Assembly: GCA_050250665.1 (NCBI GenBank)
Contig: JBFWOF010000027.1
Coordinates: 1-64,000, forward strand
Length of the DNA: 64,000 nucleotides
Direction of reading: 5' to 3'
Origin: JADKFD01 sp050250665
GTDB lineage: Bacteria > Pseudomonadota > Gammaproteobacteria > Xanthomonadales > SZUA-5
The notes below the pieces were generated by a model. It ran no database searches, had not been told where the DNA came from, and saw only the letters and a list, made by a program, of their open reading frames with translations. Each line of letters opens with the position of its first letter. Position 1 is the stretch's first letter. Made by a program: the position numbers and the translations under genes. Below, in pieces: positions 8,882-16,666 of this stretch.

Positions 8882-9915
8882 ACCACAACTCCTTCCGGCA
8901 ACTGCATGCTGATGCAATGCAGGCTGCCGTTCTGCTCGATCAAGGGGCGACAGGGTACGACAATGACATCGTGATCCGGCATCGCCGCCTGCAAGACTTC
9001 GGCGGCGTCGAGATCAGTGTCTACATCATAGCCCGGCATCAGAACCGCGCCGTTGATGATCAGGAAGTTGGCATAGGAAGCGGCCAGTCGGCGACCATCT
9101 TCGGCATGGATGGGTGGGGCGAAGGGCAGGGGAAAGAGCTCGAAGGGACGTCCGCTGCGGGCGTTCATCGCCTCCAGTTCACCGGCCATGGCCTGCAGGG
9201 CACGGTAGTGCTCGTCGGAGGGCGATTCGCAACCCTGATAGACGATGCGCTCGGGCGACACGAAACGCGCCAGCGTATCGATATGGGCATCGGTATCGTC
9301 GCCCGCCAGTTCGCCCTGTTCCAGCCACAGGAAGCGGTCCAGCGCCAGCGTCTGGCCGAGGATCTTCTCGACTTCGCTACGCGATTTGCCCGGATGTCGG
9401 CGCGACATGCAGGTCCAGGTCGACAGCAGCGTACCCTTGCCATCGGTTTCGACAGCGCCACCCTCGAGGGCGAAGTCCACCCGCTGACGCGGAATATGGG
9501 CAAACTGCGGTAGCGCCGACAGGCCGGCGGGCAGGGCATCGTCCAGACTGGCCTCGAACTTGTCGCCCCAGCCGGTGAATACGAAATCCAGCCAGCGCGG
9601 CTTGCGACCGTCGAGCAGCGTGATCGGACCGCTGTCACGCAGCCAGGTGTCGTTGTAAGGCAGTTCGATCCAGTGCAGGCGGCCTTCCTGATGCAGCACG
9701 CTACGCCCCAGCACCGATTCGGCGCGGGCGCGGATACTGGCATCGGCGACGATCAGGTAGACATCCTCGAAGCCCAGGATGCTGTGGATCAGCTCGCGAT
9801 AGCTGCCTTCGACCGCAGCCAGATTGGCGGCCCAGTCAGTGTCCTGGTGCGGCCACGCCAGCAGGATTCCGGCCTGTGGTTCCCACTCGGCCGGCCAGCG
9901 GGGCGCGGCCGTCAT
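8878..9915 (-). CDS. aguA: Agmatine deiminase
   Basis: A 345-aa enzyme of the peptidyl-arginine deiminase superfamily that hydrolyses agmatine to N-carbamoylputrescine plus ammonia. Family hallmarks are WPHQDTDWA near the N-terminus, the YNDTWLRDSGP substrate loop, FALEGGAVETDG and the catalytic cysteine in GSLHCISMQLP close to the C-terminus. The start (MTAAPRW) overlaps the stop of the small secreted-protein gene upstream as ATGA. The frame remains open a further 113 codons upstream, but that part is a shadow of the upstream gene. With aguB it makes putrescine from arginine-derived agmatine. Confidence 0.94.
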   Translation of the reverse strand: MTAAPRWPAEWEPQAGILLAWPHQDTDWAANLAAVEGSYRELIHSILGFEDVYLIVADASIRARAESVLGRSVLHQEGRLHWIELPYNDTWLRDSGPITLLDGRKPRWLDFVFTGWGDKFEASLDDALPAGLSALPQFAHIPRQRVDFALEGGAVETDGKGTLLSTWTCMSRRHPGKSRSEVEKILGQTLALDRFLWLEQGELAGDDTDAHIDTLARFVSPERIVYQGCESPSDEHYRALQAMAGELEAMNARSGRPFELFPLPFAPPIHAEDGRRLAASYANFLIINGAVLMPGYDVDTDLDAAEVLQAAMPDHDVIVVPCRPLIEQNGSLHCISMQLPEGVVV

Positions 9916-10247
9916 TCCCTGGGTTGCCGCGCCGCGACCGGCATCGGACCTTTTTCTTCCGGGCTGGACTTGTTGACCACGGCATTGATCACGTGGTTGT
10001 ACTCGAAATACACGGTGAAGGCCGGGTACATCCAGCGCGTGATCGGTGGCTGGCCCACGGCCGGCTTCTTCTCGGTCGGTGCGCCGTACTGGGATTCGAC
10101 CTGTTCCATGGTCGAGCCCTTGTGCGGCAAGGCCGAGGCCTTGGCCCGCTCGACCCGCTGCACCAGCAGGGTATTTGCAGATGCCGCAGTGGATGCCAAC
10201 GCGCATACCAACGCGAGCGGGATCAGACTGATCCGAAACTTGGACAC
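9912..10247 (-). CDS. Small secreted BamE/SmpA-like protein
   Basis: A 111-aa protein with a clear signal peptide (basic start, then ISLIPLALVCALASTAASA, cleavage after ASA near residue 24). The mature part contains GSTMEQVESQYGAP, the helix-turn that opens BamE/SmpA-type domains, followed by ITRWMYPAFTVYFEYNHV, which matches the strand pair of that fold. It lacks a lipobox cysteine, so it should be periplasmic and soluble. The GTG start has an AGGAGG six bases upstream. It is the first gene of an overlapping unit with aguA and aguB, although a link to polyamine synthesis is not obvious. Function unknown. Confidence 0.8.
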   Translation of the reverse strand: MSKFRISLIPLALVCALASTAASANTLLVQRVERAKASALPHKGSTMEQVESQYGAPTEKKPAVGQPPITRWMYPAFTVYFEYNHVINAVVNKSSPEEKGPMPVAARQPRE

Positions 10248-10530
10248 GGGACACCTCCTTCAGGCGATTCCTGGTTCGCCGCCTAGATTAGCGCTTAGGT
10301 GAAGGCGGCAGAAGGGGCGCGGCAACAAAATGTGACTCCCGCGGCGTGAAAGTCGTTGTTTGAGGGCAACTTTCCCGTCAGGAGCCGTTTCAGCCGCGAC
10401 AGCGAAAGGCTACACCTGTGGGAGCGGCTTCAGCCGCGACAGCTTTCGCGCATGAATGCGCTCCCACAGGAGGCATCGCGCATGAATGCGCTCCCACAGA
10501 AGTGGTTGACGAAATTCCTGACCCCAGAAA
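10248..10530. repeat. Intergenic region with a B-type (GTGGGAGCGG) palindrome
   Basis: Between the start of the secreted-protein gene and rpmJ. The interval 10417-10500 holds GTGGGAGCGGCTTCAGCCGC followed by two copies of GCGCATGAATGCGCTCCCAC, which can pair as a long hairpin. This is a REP-like dispersed element. No other feature is seen. Confidence 0.75.
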
Positions 10531-10557
10531 CACAAAGGCCGCCCCGAAGGCGGCCTC
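10531..10557 (-). terminator. Rho-independent terminator of rpmJ
   Basis: An 8-bp perfect stem AGGCCGCC / GGCGGCCT around a 5-nt loop. On the minus strand it is followed by TTTGTGTTT. It sits 23 nt after the rpmJ stop. Confidence 0.75.
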
Positions 10558-10579
10558 TGCACACAAGCTCAAACCCGAC

Positions 10580-10705
10580 TCAGCGCTGACGCGCCTTGAA
10601 ACGCGGATTGCTCTTGCAGATCACGAAAACTTTGCCACGGCGGCGAACCACCTTGCAGTCACGATGACGCGACTTGGCTGACTTGAGCGAAGAAAGAACC
10701 TTCAT
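10580..10705 (-). CDS. rpmJ: Ribosomal protein bL36
   Basis: A 41-aa, very basic protein of the large ribosomal subunit: MKVLSSLKSAKSRHRDC, then KVVRRRGKVFVICKSNPRFK. It is the form that lacks the full four-ligand zinc site (only two cysteines here, near residues 17 and 28), as in E. coli YkgO and, from memory, the sole L36 of Xanthomonads. The frame could extend 29 residues upstream, but the conserved start is this methionine. It stands alone, with its own candidate promoter and terminator, rather than in the spc ribosomal operon. Confidence 0.95.
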   Translation of the reverse strand: MKVLSSLKSAKSRHRDCKVVRRRGKVFVICKSNPRFKARQR

Positions 10706-10743
10706 GGCGCACCGTCCCTGATGACTTGACACGTTAGCCCGCG

Positions 10744-10773
10744 ATTGTAGACGCAAGTTACTGAGTTTCGCAA
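10744..10773 (-). promoter_or_regulatory. Candidate sigma-70 promoter of rpmJ
   Basis: On the minus strand, TTGCGA (10773-10768) and TACAAT (10749-10744) are separated by 18 nt. The ATG of rpmJ is about 39 nt downstream. The match is by eye only. Confidence 0.45.
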
Positions 10774-10836
10774 GTCGAAAGCACCCTGCCAACTCAATGC
10801 GGGCCTCGCGGCTGATCGGCCCTCATCCAGCATTGT

Positions 10837-11940
10837 ATGCTTGGGTTGATGAATGCACTCCTCTTTTCAGCAGGCCTGATCGCGCTGGTACTGGGCGCCA
10901 CGCTGATGGTTCGAGGCGCCTCGAGGCTCGCGCTGTCACTCGGTATTTCGCCGCTGGTGGTGGGATTGACGATTGTCGCCTTCGGTACCGGCGCTCCAGA
11001 GGTGGCTGTATCGGTGGGTGCGGTGCTTGGCGGCAGCACGGATCTGGCGGTCGGCAGCGTCGTCGGCAGCAGCATCTTCAATGTGCTGTTCATACTTGGT
11101 CTCAGCGCGCTGATTGTTCCGCTGGTGGTCGATCGCCAGCTGATCCGGCAGGAAGTGCCGATCATGATCGGAGCTTGCGTTCTCCTGTTGGTGCTGGGGC
11201 TCGATACGCGGATCTCGCGCTTGGACGGCTTGTTGCTGTTCGCCCTGATGGTGGCGTACACGGTTTTTCTGGTTCTCCAGTCCCGCAAGCAGTCCCTGGC
11301 CTCACAAGCCGACTACGCTGCTGAAATCGCGCCAGCGGAGCACGGGGCATGGGATGCTGGACTGCCAGCGCAACTGGGTCTGATCGTGGTTGGGTTGATA
11401 CTGTTGGTACTTGGATCGGAGTGGCTGGTGACGGCGGCGGTGGCTTTTGCGAAGGCCATGGGTGTGAGTGATCTGATCATCGGTCTGACCATTGTTGCAG
11501 CGGGCACTTCCATGCCCGAGGTCGCCACTTCAATAGCCGCCGCCCTCAAGGGCGAGCGTGACATCGCCGTTGGCAACGTGGTTGGTAGCAATACCTTCAA
11601 CATCCTTGGTTGCCTTGGAATTACCGGTCTGGTGTCTGGCGAGAGTGGGCTCAGCATCGCGCCCTCGGTACTGGCTTTTGATGTCTGGGTTCTGATTGCC
11701 GTGGCCTTGGCCTGCCTGCCCGTCTTCATCAGCGGCAAGGAGATCGCTCGCTGGGAAGGTGCCTTGTTCCTGGGCTACTACATCGCTTATGTCAGCTACC
11801 TGATTCTCGCTGCCCAGGCCCATGACGCGCTTGGCCAGTTCTCGGCGGTGATGATGAGCTTTGTGGTGCCTTTGACAGTCGTGACGCTGATCGTGGTGAT
11901 GTTGAAGCGTCAGGCGAGTTCAGCTTCCAGTTCCGCATAG
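10837..11940 (+). CDS. Calcium/sodium antiporter, CaCA family (YrbG-like)
   Basis: A 367-aa inner-membrane exchanger with about ten membrane segments. It shows the two inverted alpha repeats of the CaCA superfamily, each with the ion-binding acid: FGTGAPEVAVS with VGSVVGSSIFN in the first half, and AAGTSMPEVATS with VGNVVGSNTFN in the second. Members swap cytosolic Ca2+ for Na+ or H+. The ATG at 10849 (MNALLFSAG) is an equally good start and loses only four residues. It is a single-gene unit. It converges with the subtilase gene, and hairpins that could end both transcripts lie between them. Confidence 0.92.
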   Translation: MLGLMNALLFSAGLIALVLGATLMVRGASRLALSLGISPLVVGLTIVAFGTGAPEVAVSVGAVLGGSTDLAVGSVVGSSIFNVLFILGLSALIVPLVVDRQLIRQEVPIMIGACVLLLVLGLDTRISRLDGLLLFALMVAYTVFLVLQSRKQSLASQADYAAEIAPAEHGAWDAGLPAQLGLIVVGLILLVLGSEWLVTAAVAFAKAMGVSDLIIGLTIVAAGTSMPEVATSIAAALKGERDIAVGNVVGSNTFNILGCLGITGLVSGESGLSIAPSVLAFDVWVLIAVALACLPVFISGKEIARWEGALFLGYYIAYVSYLILAAQAHDALGQFSAVMMSFVVPLTVVTLIVVMLKRQASSASSSA

Positions 11941-12066
11941 TTGCCGAGGGCGGAATCGCCATTATCGCCGGGTCGGTGGGCGATACCAGTGATCGCCGGG
12001 CTACCGCGCCTGGCTCTTCATTGCTTGGCGATGGCGGAATCCGGAATTCGACGTCCTGACGCAAGA

Positions 12067-12086
12067 AAGCCGCCTCGCGGCGGCTT
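12067..12086. terminator. Hairpin between convergent antiporter and subtilase genes
   Basis: A perfect 8-bp stem AAGCCGCC / GGCGGCTT with a TCGC loop, followed by CCCCTTT on the plus strand. Position and strength suit a terminator for the antiporter gene, possibly in both directions. Confidence 0.55.
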
Positions 12087-12111
12087 CCCCTTTGCACTGA
12101 TAGTGCCGAAG

Positions 12112-12139
12112 CACAGGACGCCCTAGCGGGCGTCCTGTG
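12112..12139. terminator. 12-bp perfect inverted repeat next to the subtilase stop
   Basis: CACAGGACGCCC pairs exactly with GGGCGTCCTGTG around a 4-nt loop, six bases beyond the subtilase stop codon. No T-tract follows on either strand, so a rho-independent role is uncertain. It may protect mRNA ends. Confidence 0.5.
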
Positions 12140-12145
12140 TATGGC

Positions 12146-14419
12146 TTACTCGAATCCGTTGCTGAACAAGGCATCCGAGGTGCCGCGGATGGCCACGCTC
12201 AGACGTGCATCCGGCAACGTTGCGGCTGCGTCACGGAAGATCAGATGACCAAAGGAGGTGGTCGTGATCCCCGGTGCAGGTGCGGTGATGGCCACGGTGA
12301 TCGTGACCGTCTGCGTTTCCGTGAGATTGCCGGTGAAGCTGAAGCTGGCGGGGCTGACCGTGATCTGGGTGCCTGCAGGCGCGTCACTGACCACCGCGTT
12401 CCAGGTGGTCGGCGTGGCCTTGGTGTTGCGGAAAGTGCGGGTGAAGGTGCACGAGCCGGGGCAGGTCGTGTGGCGCAGACTCGGCAGATTCAGGTTGCGC
12501 GGCTGACCGCCCGTACCCGGATTGGCCGCCAGGAAATTGGCAAAGGTCTCGTTCATGACCAGTCCGGTACGCACCGCGGCGCCCACGTCAACGCGACCGT
12601 TGCCGATGTCGTCGGCATTCCACGGCGCCAGGCCGGTGGAATTCAGGCCGTCACGCTTGCTGGTCAGTTGCAGGGCGCTCTTGACTTCCTGCGGAGTCCA
12701 GTTGGGCTGTGCCGAACGCACCAGCGCACCGGCGCCGGCGACGTGGGGTGACGACATCGACGTGCCCGTCAGGAAGCCGAACTGACCACCGCCATCCGAT
12801 ACCGCAGCATAGATGTTGGTGCCGGGGCCGGTGATGTCGGGCTTGGTGACGTCAAAGGTGTCGTTCGGTCCGCGCAGACTGCTGGCGTTGAGCACGTCAG
12901 CGAAAGACGGATCGACCAGGCGAACGGCGGGAGCGGTAACCGTCATCGCGGCGGTGGGGTTGTTGGTCAGGAAGTCGCGAATTGCGATGCCAGCGGTGTT
13001 GCTGATCATCACAGACGGAATCGTCGTTGGCTCAAGCGCACCCATCAGAATGGGTGGTCCGCCGACATTGTTGTATACGACTACGCCGGTGGCTCCGGCA
13101 TTGGTGGCATTGGTGACCTTCTCGGCGAAGCCGCAGGTACCACGCGAAATCAAGGCGATACGTCCGCTCATCGAACCGGCAGCGAATCCGGGGTTGCAGC
13201 CCAGTTCGTTGCCCAGCACTGACGCCACTGCCACCTGCGAGGTGGTGGTTGCCGGGAACAGGACACCGCTGCCGGTCTGGCTGGCGACATTCTGCGGTCC
13301 GCCGGCCACGCTGATCGGGTTGCCTTCGACGCGCGAATGGGTGGAATTCGCCACCGACATCACCCAGGGACCGCGATGGTTCACTGCGCCCACCGGGTTG
13401 GTGATCGTGGCGCTGGTGTTGCCTGCAGAGGCCGATACGAAGATGTCGGCATTGACCATGTCGAGGAAGCCACGGTCGTTGTCCGTCCATGGCGCGGTGC
13501 CGCCAGAGATCGAGAAGTTGACGACATCAACCTGATCGGTGATGGCCGCCTGGATGCCGGCCAGAATGTCGGCGCCCGGGCAGCTGTTGGTGGGGCAGAC
13601 CTTGTAGTGGCGAATCCGGGCGCAGGGTGCCACGCCGGAGATCTCCCAGCGCAGCGGGACGCCCACTACCGTCATCGGCGGCACCAGGTGATTGCCGCCA
13701 GCGGTGCTGGAGGTGTGCACGCCGTGGCCGGTGGTGCCGGTGTCTTCGGGCTGCGGGCCAGTGCAGTTGGCCAAGCTGCAATCGACTGCGCTGATCTGCT
13801 TGGGAACTGCAGGTGAAAACCCGCAAGTGGCATCGTTGGCAAAAGACGGATGGTCGCTGTTGGCGCCGCCATCGAGCACGCCGATGACGATGTTCTCACC
13901 GCGATTGGGCAAGCCGCTCGGCATGCTGGCGCCGCTCCAGACGCCGGGTGCACCGATCAGGGTGGGGCCGGTATCGGTGTCGATCTCGTAGACGCCAGCT
14001 TTCTCGACGCTGGAGATGTTCGGCAGCGCGCGCAGCTGCGCTGCTTCATCGGCGCTGAGGTCGAGCGCGACGCCGTTGAACATGACCGTGTAGGTGTGGC
14101 GCATCGGCACCTGGCGCTGCAGCAGGCCTTCAATGCTGGCCAGTCGCTGGTTCTGCAGATCCACCAGATGGTTGGTGTAGGCGCGCGCTTCGGGCGTGCG
14201 AGCATTCAGCTTGCGGGAGCCGGCCGCGTCGGGGGCCGTGGCGGCCAGGTTTTCGACGCCGCCGGTGTAATAGAGCAGGCCAGCCTCGGGGAAGCGGACA
14301 ATATAGGTTTCAACCGATGTGACGACATCTGCAGCCGGATCCGTTGCCGAGATCGACGCGACAGGCAGCAACATCAGGGCGCCGACAACGGCCAGCGCGA
14401 GCGTGCGAATTGGTTTCAT
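12146..14419 (-). CDS. Secreted S8 (subtilisin-like) serine protease with PA domain and NGFE C-terminus
   Basis: 757 aa. The order is a signal peptide (first 25 residues), an inhibitor-I9-like propeptide (about 35-145, with HTYTVMFNGVALDLS), then the catalytic domain with D183 (IGVLDGG), H232 (GHGVHTS) and S554 (GTSMSSPHVAG). A PA domain is inserted at about 385-500 (ISRGTCGFAEKVTNATNAGA, TIPSVMIS). A beta-rich C-terminal domain follows (FTRTFRNTKATPTTWNAVV). All catalytic residues are present. The last residues, DALFSNGFE, nearly match those of the secreted protein at 46744-47838, which suggests a shared export or surface-sorting tag. It is transcribed singly and divergently from the octaheme cytochrome gene. 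Confidence 0.93.
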   Translation of the reverse strand: MKPIRTLALAVVGALMLLPVASISATDPAADVVTSVETYIVRFPEAGLLYYTGGVENLAATAPDAAGSRKLNARTPEARAYTNHLVDLQNQRLASIEGLLQRQVPMRHTYTVMFNGVALDLSADEAAQLRALPNISSVEKAGVYEIDTDTGPTLIGAPGVWSGASMPSGLPNRGENIVIGVLDGGANSDHPSFANDATCGFSPAVPKQISAVDCSLANCTGPQPEDTGTTGHGVHTSSTAGGNHLVPPMTVVGVPLRWEISGVAPCARIRHYKVCPTNSCPGADILAGIQAAITDQVDVVNFSISGGTAPWTDNDRGFLDMVNADIFVSASAGNTSATITNPVGAVNHRGPWVMSVANSTHSRVEGNPISVAGGPQNVASQTGSGVLFPATTTSQVAVASVLGNELGCNPGFAAGSMSGRIALISRGTCGFAEKVTNATNAGATGVVVYNNVGGPPILMGALEPTTIPSVMISNTAGIAIRDFLTNNPTAAMTVTAPAVRLVDPSFADVLNASSLRGPNDTFDVTKPDITGPGTNIYAAVSDGGGQFGFLTGTSMSSPHVAGAGALVRSAQPNWTPQEVKSALQLTSKRDGLNSTGLAPWNADDIGNGRVDVGAAVRTGLVMNETFANFLAANPGTGGQPRNLNLPSLRHTTCPGSCTFTRTFRNTKATPTTWNAVVSDAPAGTQITVSPASFSFTGNLTETQTVTITVAITAPAPGITTTSFGHLIFRDAAATLPDARLSVAIRGTSDALFSNGFE

Positions 14420-14740
14420 GCGGGGGTTACTCTAGAAACGGTGGGCGACGGTTGCTCCCGCCGGATGGCACGGCGACGTGAGCTTCGGAATCATAACACC
14501 GGGTGAACGTGATGAAGGTGTAGAGGCGTATCTGGAGTAGCCAAACAGGGGATCTGTGCTACGCCCGCGCTGAACGACGCATGGGGAGAGCGCGACCTAC
14601 TTTCGATCTGGTGGTTCTGGCCTCAGGTGCGATACTTGCGTCTTCGCGCAGACCCGGTATGAAGGCATCGGCGTCGCCGCAGCCGCGCCTTTCTGGATCC
14701 GCTGGCGGCAGCTTGCCAGCTTCTGAGACCGGCAACGACA
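14420..14740. other. Divergent intergenic region without recognised repeats
   Basis: 321 bp between the subtilase and cytochrome starts. It must hold both promoters, but I see no convincing -35/-10 pair, operator or repeat module. Confidence 0.5.
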
Positions 14741-16666
14741 GTGGAGATTGATTTGAGGACGGCGTTCACACGTCGCGGAGCCGGGCTGCTGGCACTGCTT
14801 TTGCTGATGTTTCTGCTCGCATTGGGCTGGGCTACGCGACAGCGCCTGAATCTGCTGGCCGAGCCGTATGCGATGGCGGCAGCAGCCTATGTCGGTTCGG
14901 AGCCTTGCGCTGAATGCCATCAGGACCGGCACGACAGCTGGCACCGTACCTTTCATCGCACCATGACCCAGGACGCGGGCGCTGAAACCGTGCGCGGTCA
15001 GTTCGATGGCAAGCCACTGCGTGCTTTTGGTGGGCTGGTTTTTCCTCAGTCCAAGGATGGCGGCTTCGCCTTCGAGTACCGCGATCCCGTCAGTGGCGAA
15101 CTGCTGGCCAACCTGCCAGTGGCGCGGACCGTGGGCTCGCACCGCTATCAGCAGTACCTGACGCGGGACCCAGGCAGTCAGACCTACTATCGCCTGCACT
15201 ACCTGTGGCACATCGAGGATCAGCGCTGGGTGCACATGAATGCGGCGTTTCTGGGCGACGATGCGCAGAATTTCGATGCGCAGGTGACCACCTGGAATGC
15301 CAATTGCGTGTACTGCCACAACACCGGTCCGCAACCCAGGGTGAGCAATCTAGACGAGCTGCGCGCCCGCGCTCGGGCTGGCGAGCAGTTCGATGTACGT
15401 CAGGAAATGCGCTTTGACACATCCGTGGCGGAACTCGGCATCAGCTGCGAGGCCTGCCATGGTCCGGGCAGCGAGCATGTCGGGCGCATGGCGCATCTCG
15501 ACCTGCGCTGGCTGGCGGGCTGGTTTGCCGGGCGCGATCGCAGCATCGTCAACCCGGAACGCCTGAGCGCGGCCCGCGCCAATGATGTCTGCGGTGCCTG
15601 TCACGCGGGGCGTACGCTGCCCGATCTGGCGGCGCTGGACCGTTGGCTGCAGGATGGTCCGAGCTACAGGCCGGGCGATGATCTGGCCGGGCACCTGAAG
15701 ATACTTTCCATCGACACGCCATCGCCGGCGGCGCATGCGCCGGATCTGTTTCGCAACCGCTTCTGGGGCGACGGCAGCGTGCGCCTCAGTGCCTACGAAT
15801 ACCAGGGTTTGCAGGCCAGCCCCTGTGCCAGCAGCGAGGACTACACCTGCATACGCTGTCACAGCATGCATGGCGGCGACCCGGCCGGAATGCTGCCCGA
15901 GGCCAATCGTGGCGACGCGCCCTGCCTGCGCTGCCATCAGGAATTCCGCAGCCGGATTGCCGAGCACAGCGCCCATCCGGCCGAGTCGCCGGGCGCGCGC
16001 TGCATGAACTGCCATATGCCGCGTGCCGTGTACGGCGTGATGACCATTCATCGTACCCATCAGGTCAGCGTTCCGGATGTGGCGGCCGATCTGGCGGCGG
16101 GCAAGCCCAATGCCTGTCTGAACTGCCATGCCGAGCAGGCGCCGAGCTTTGCCGTGGCCGCGGACACCGGTGCTGATCTCGGCATCAGCCGACAGGACGG
16201 CGCCGATCTGCGCCTGGCCGATGGTCTGGCGGCGCTGTTCGCCGGCGATCCGGTACGCCAGGCCGTGACAGCATTCGAACTCGGCCGCGTGGAGCAATCG
16301 AGCAGCCCGGAGAATCTGTTGATCCGGGTGCCGTGGCTGATCCAGGCGCTGGCGGATGATCGTCCGGCCGTGCGCCGCTTCTCCTGGAAGTCCCTGCAGC
16401 GCATCGATCAGAGTCTGGCGGGATCAGCCTTCGATCTGCGGCTTGCAGCGCTGCTGGCCGGTTTCGATTTCACGGCCGATCCTGCCGTGCGTGAGCTGCA
16501 GCGCGAGTCCATTGCCGCCGCTTTTGATCGCATCGACAAATCGGCCTGGCCGGTTCCTGGACCACAGACGGCACTGGGCCCGGACTACCGGCTGGATGCC
16601 CAGACGCTAGACATGTTGCTGGCGCTGGGCCGGCGCTCCGACAAGCAGATCGATATCGGTGAATAG
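14741..16666 (+). CDS. Membrane-anchored octaheme c-type cytochrome
   Basis: 641 aa with an N-terminal membrane anchor (LLALLLLMFLLALGWA) and eight CXXCH haem sites: CAECH, CVYCH, CEACH, CGACH, CIRCH, CLRCH, CMNCH and CLNCH. A haem-free helical tail of about 170 residues follows (LIQALADDRPAVRRFSWKSL) and looks HEAT-like. The haem domain should lie in the periplasm and handle electron transfer or a redox reaction. The layout resembles multihaem proteins related to cytochrome c554 and perhaps to nitrite reductases, but I cannot name a substrate. The GTG start lacks a Shine-Dalgarno. A TTG at 14753 has GGAG six bases upstream and may be the real start. It overlaps recJ by 8 nt. Confidence 0.85.
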   Translation: MEIDLRTAFTRRGAGLLALLLLMFLLALGWATRQRLNLLAEPYAMAAAAYVGSEPCAECHQDRHDSWHRTFHRTMTQDAGAETVRGQFDGKPLRAFGGLVFPQSKDGGFAFEYRDPVSGELLANLPVARTVGSHRYQQYLTRDPGSQTYYRLHYLWHIEDQRWVHMNAAFLGDDAQNFDAQVTTWNANCVYCHNTGPQPRVSNLDELRARARAGEQFDVRQEMRFDTSVAELGISCEACHGPGSEHVGRMAHLDLRWLAGWFAGRDRSIVNPERLSAARANDVCGACHAGRTLPDLAALDRWLQDGPSYRPGDDLAGHLKILSIDTPSPAAHAPDLFRNRFWGDGSVRLSAYEYQGLQASPCASSEDYTCIRCHSMHGGDPAGMLPEANRGDAPCLRCHQEFRSRIAEHSAHPAESPGARCMNCHMPRAVYGVMTIHRTHQVSVPDVAADLAAGKPNACLNCHAEQAPSFAVAADTGADLGISRQDGADLRLADGLAALFAGDPVRQAVTAFELGRVEQSSSPENLLIRVPWLIQALADDRPAVRRFSWKSLQRIDQSLAGSAFDLRLAALLAGFDFTADPAVRELQRESIAAAFDRIDKSAWPVPGPQTALGPDYRLDAQTLDMLLALGRRSDKQIDIGE

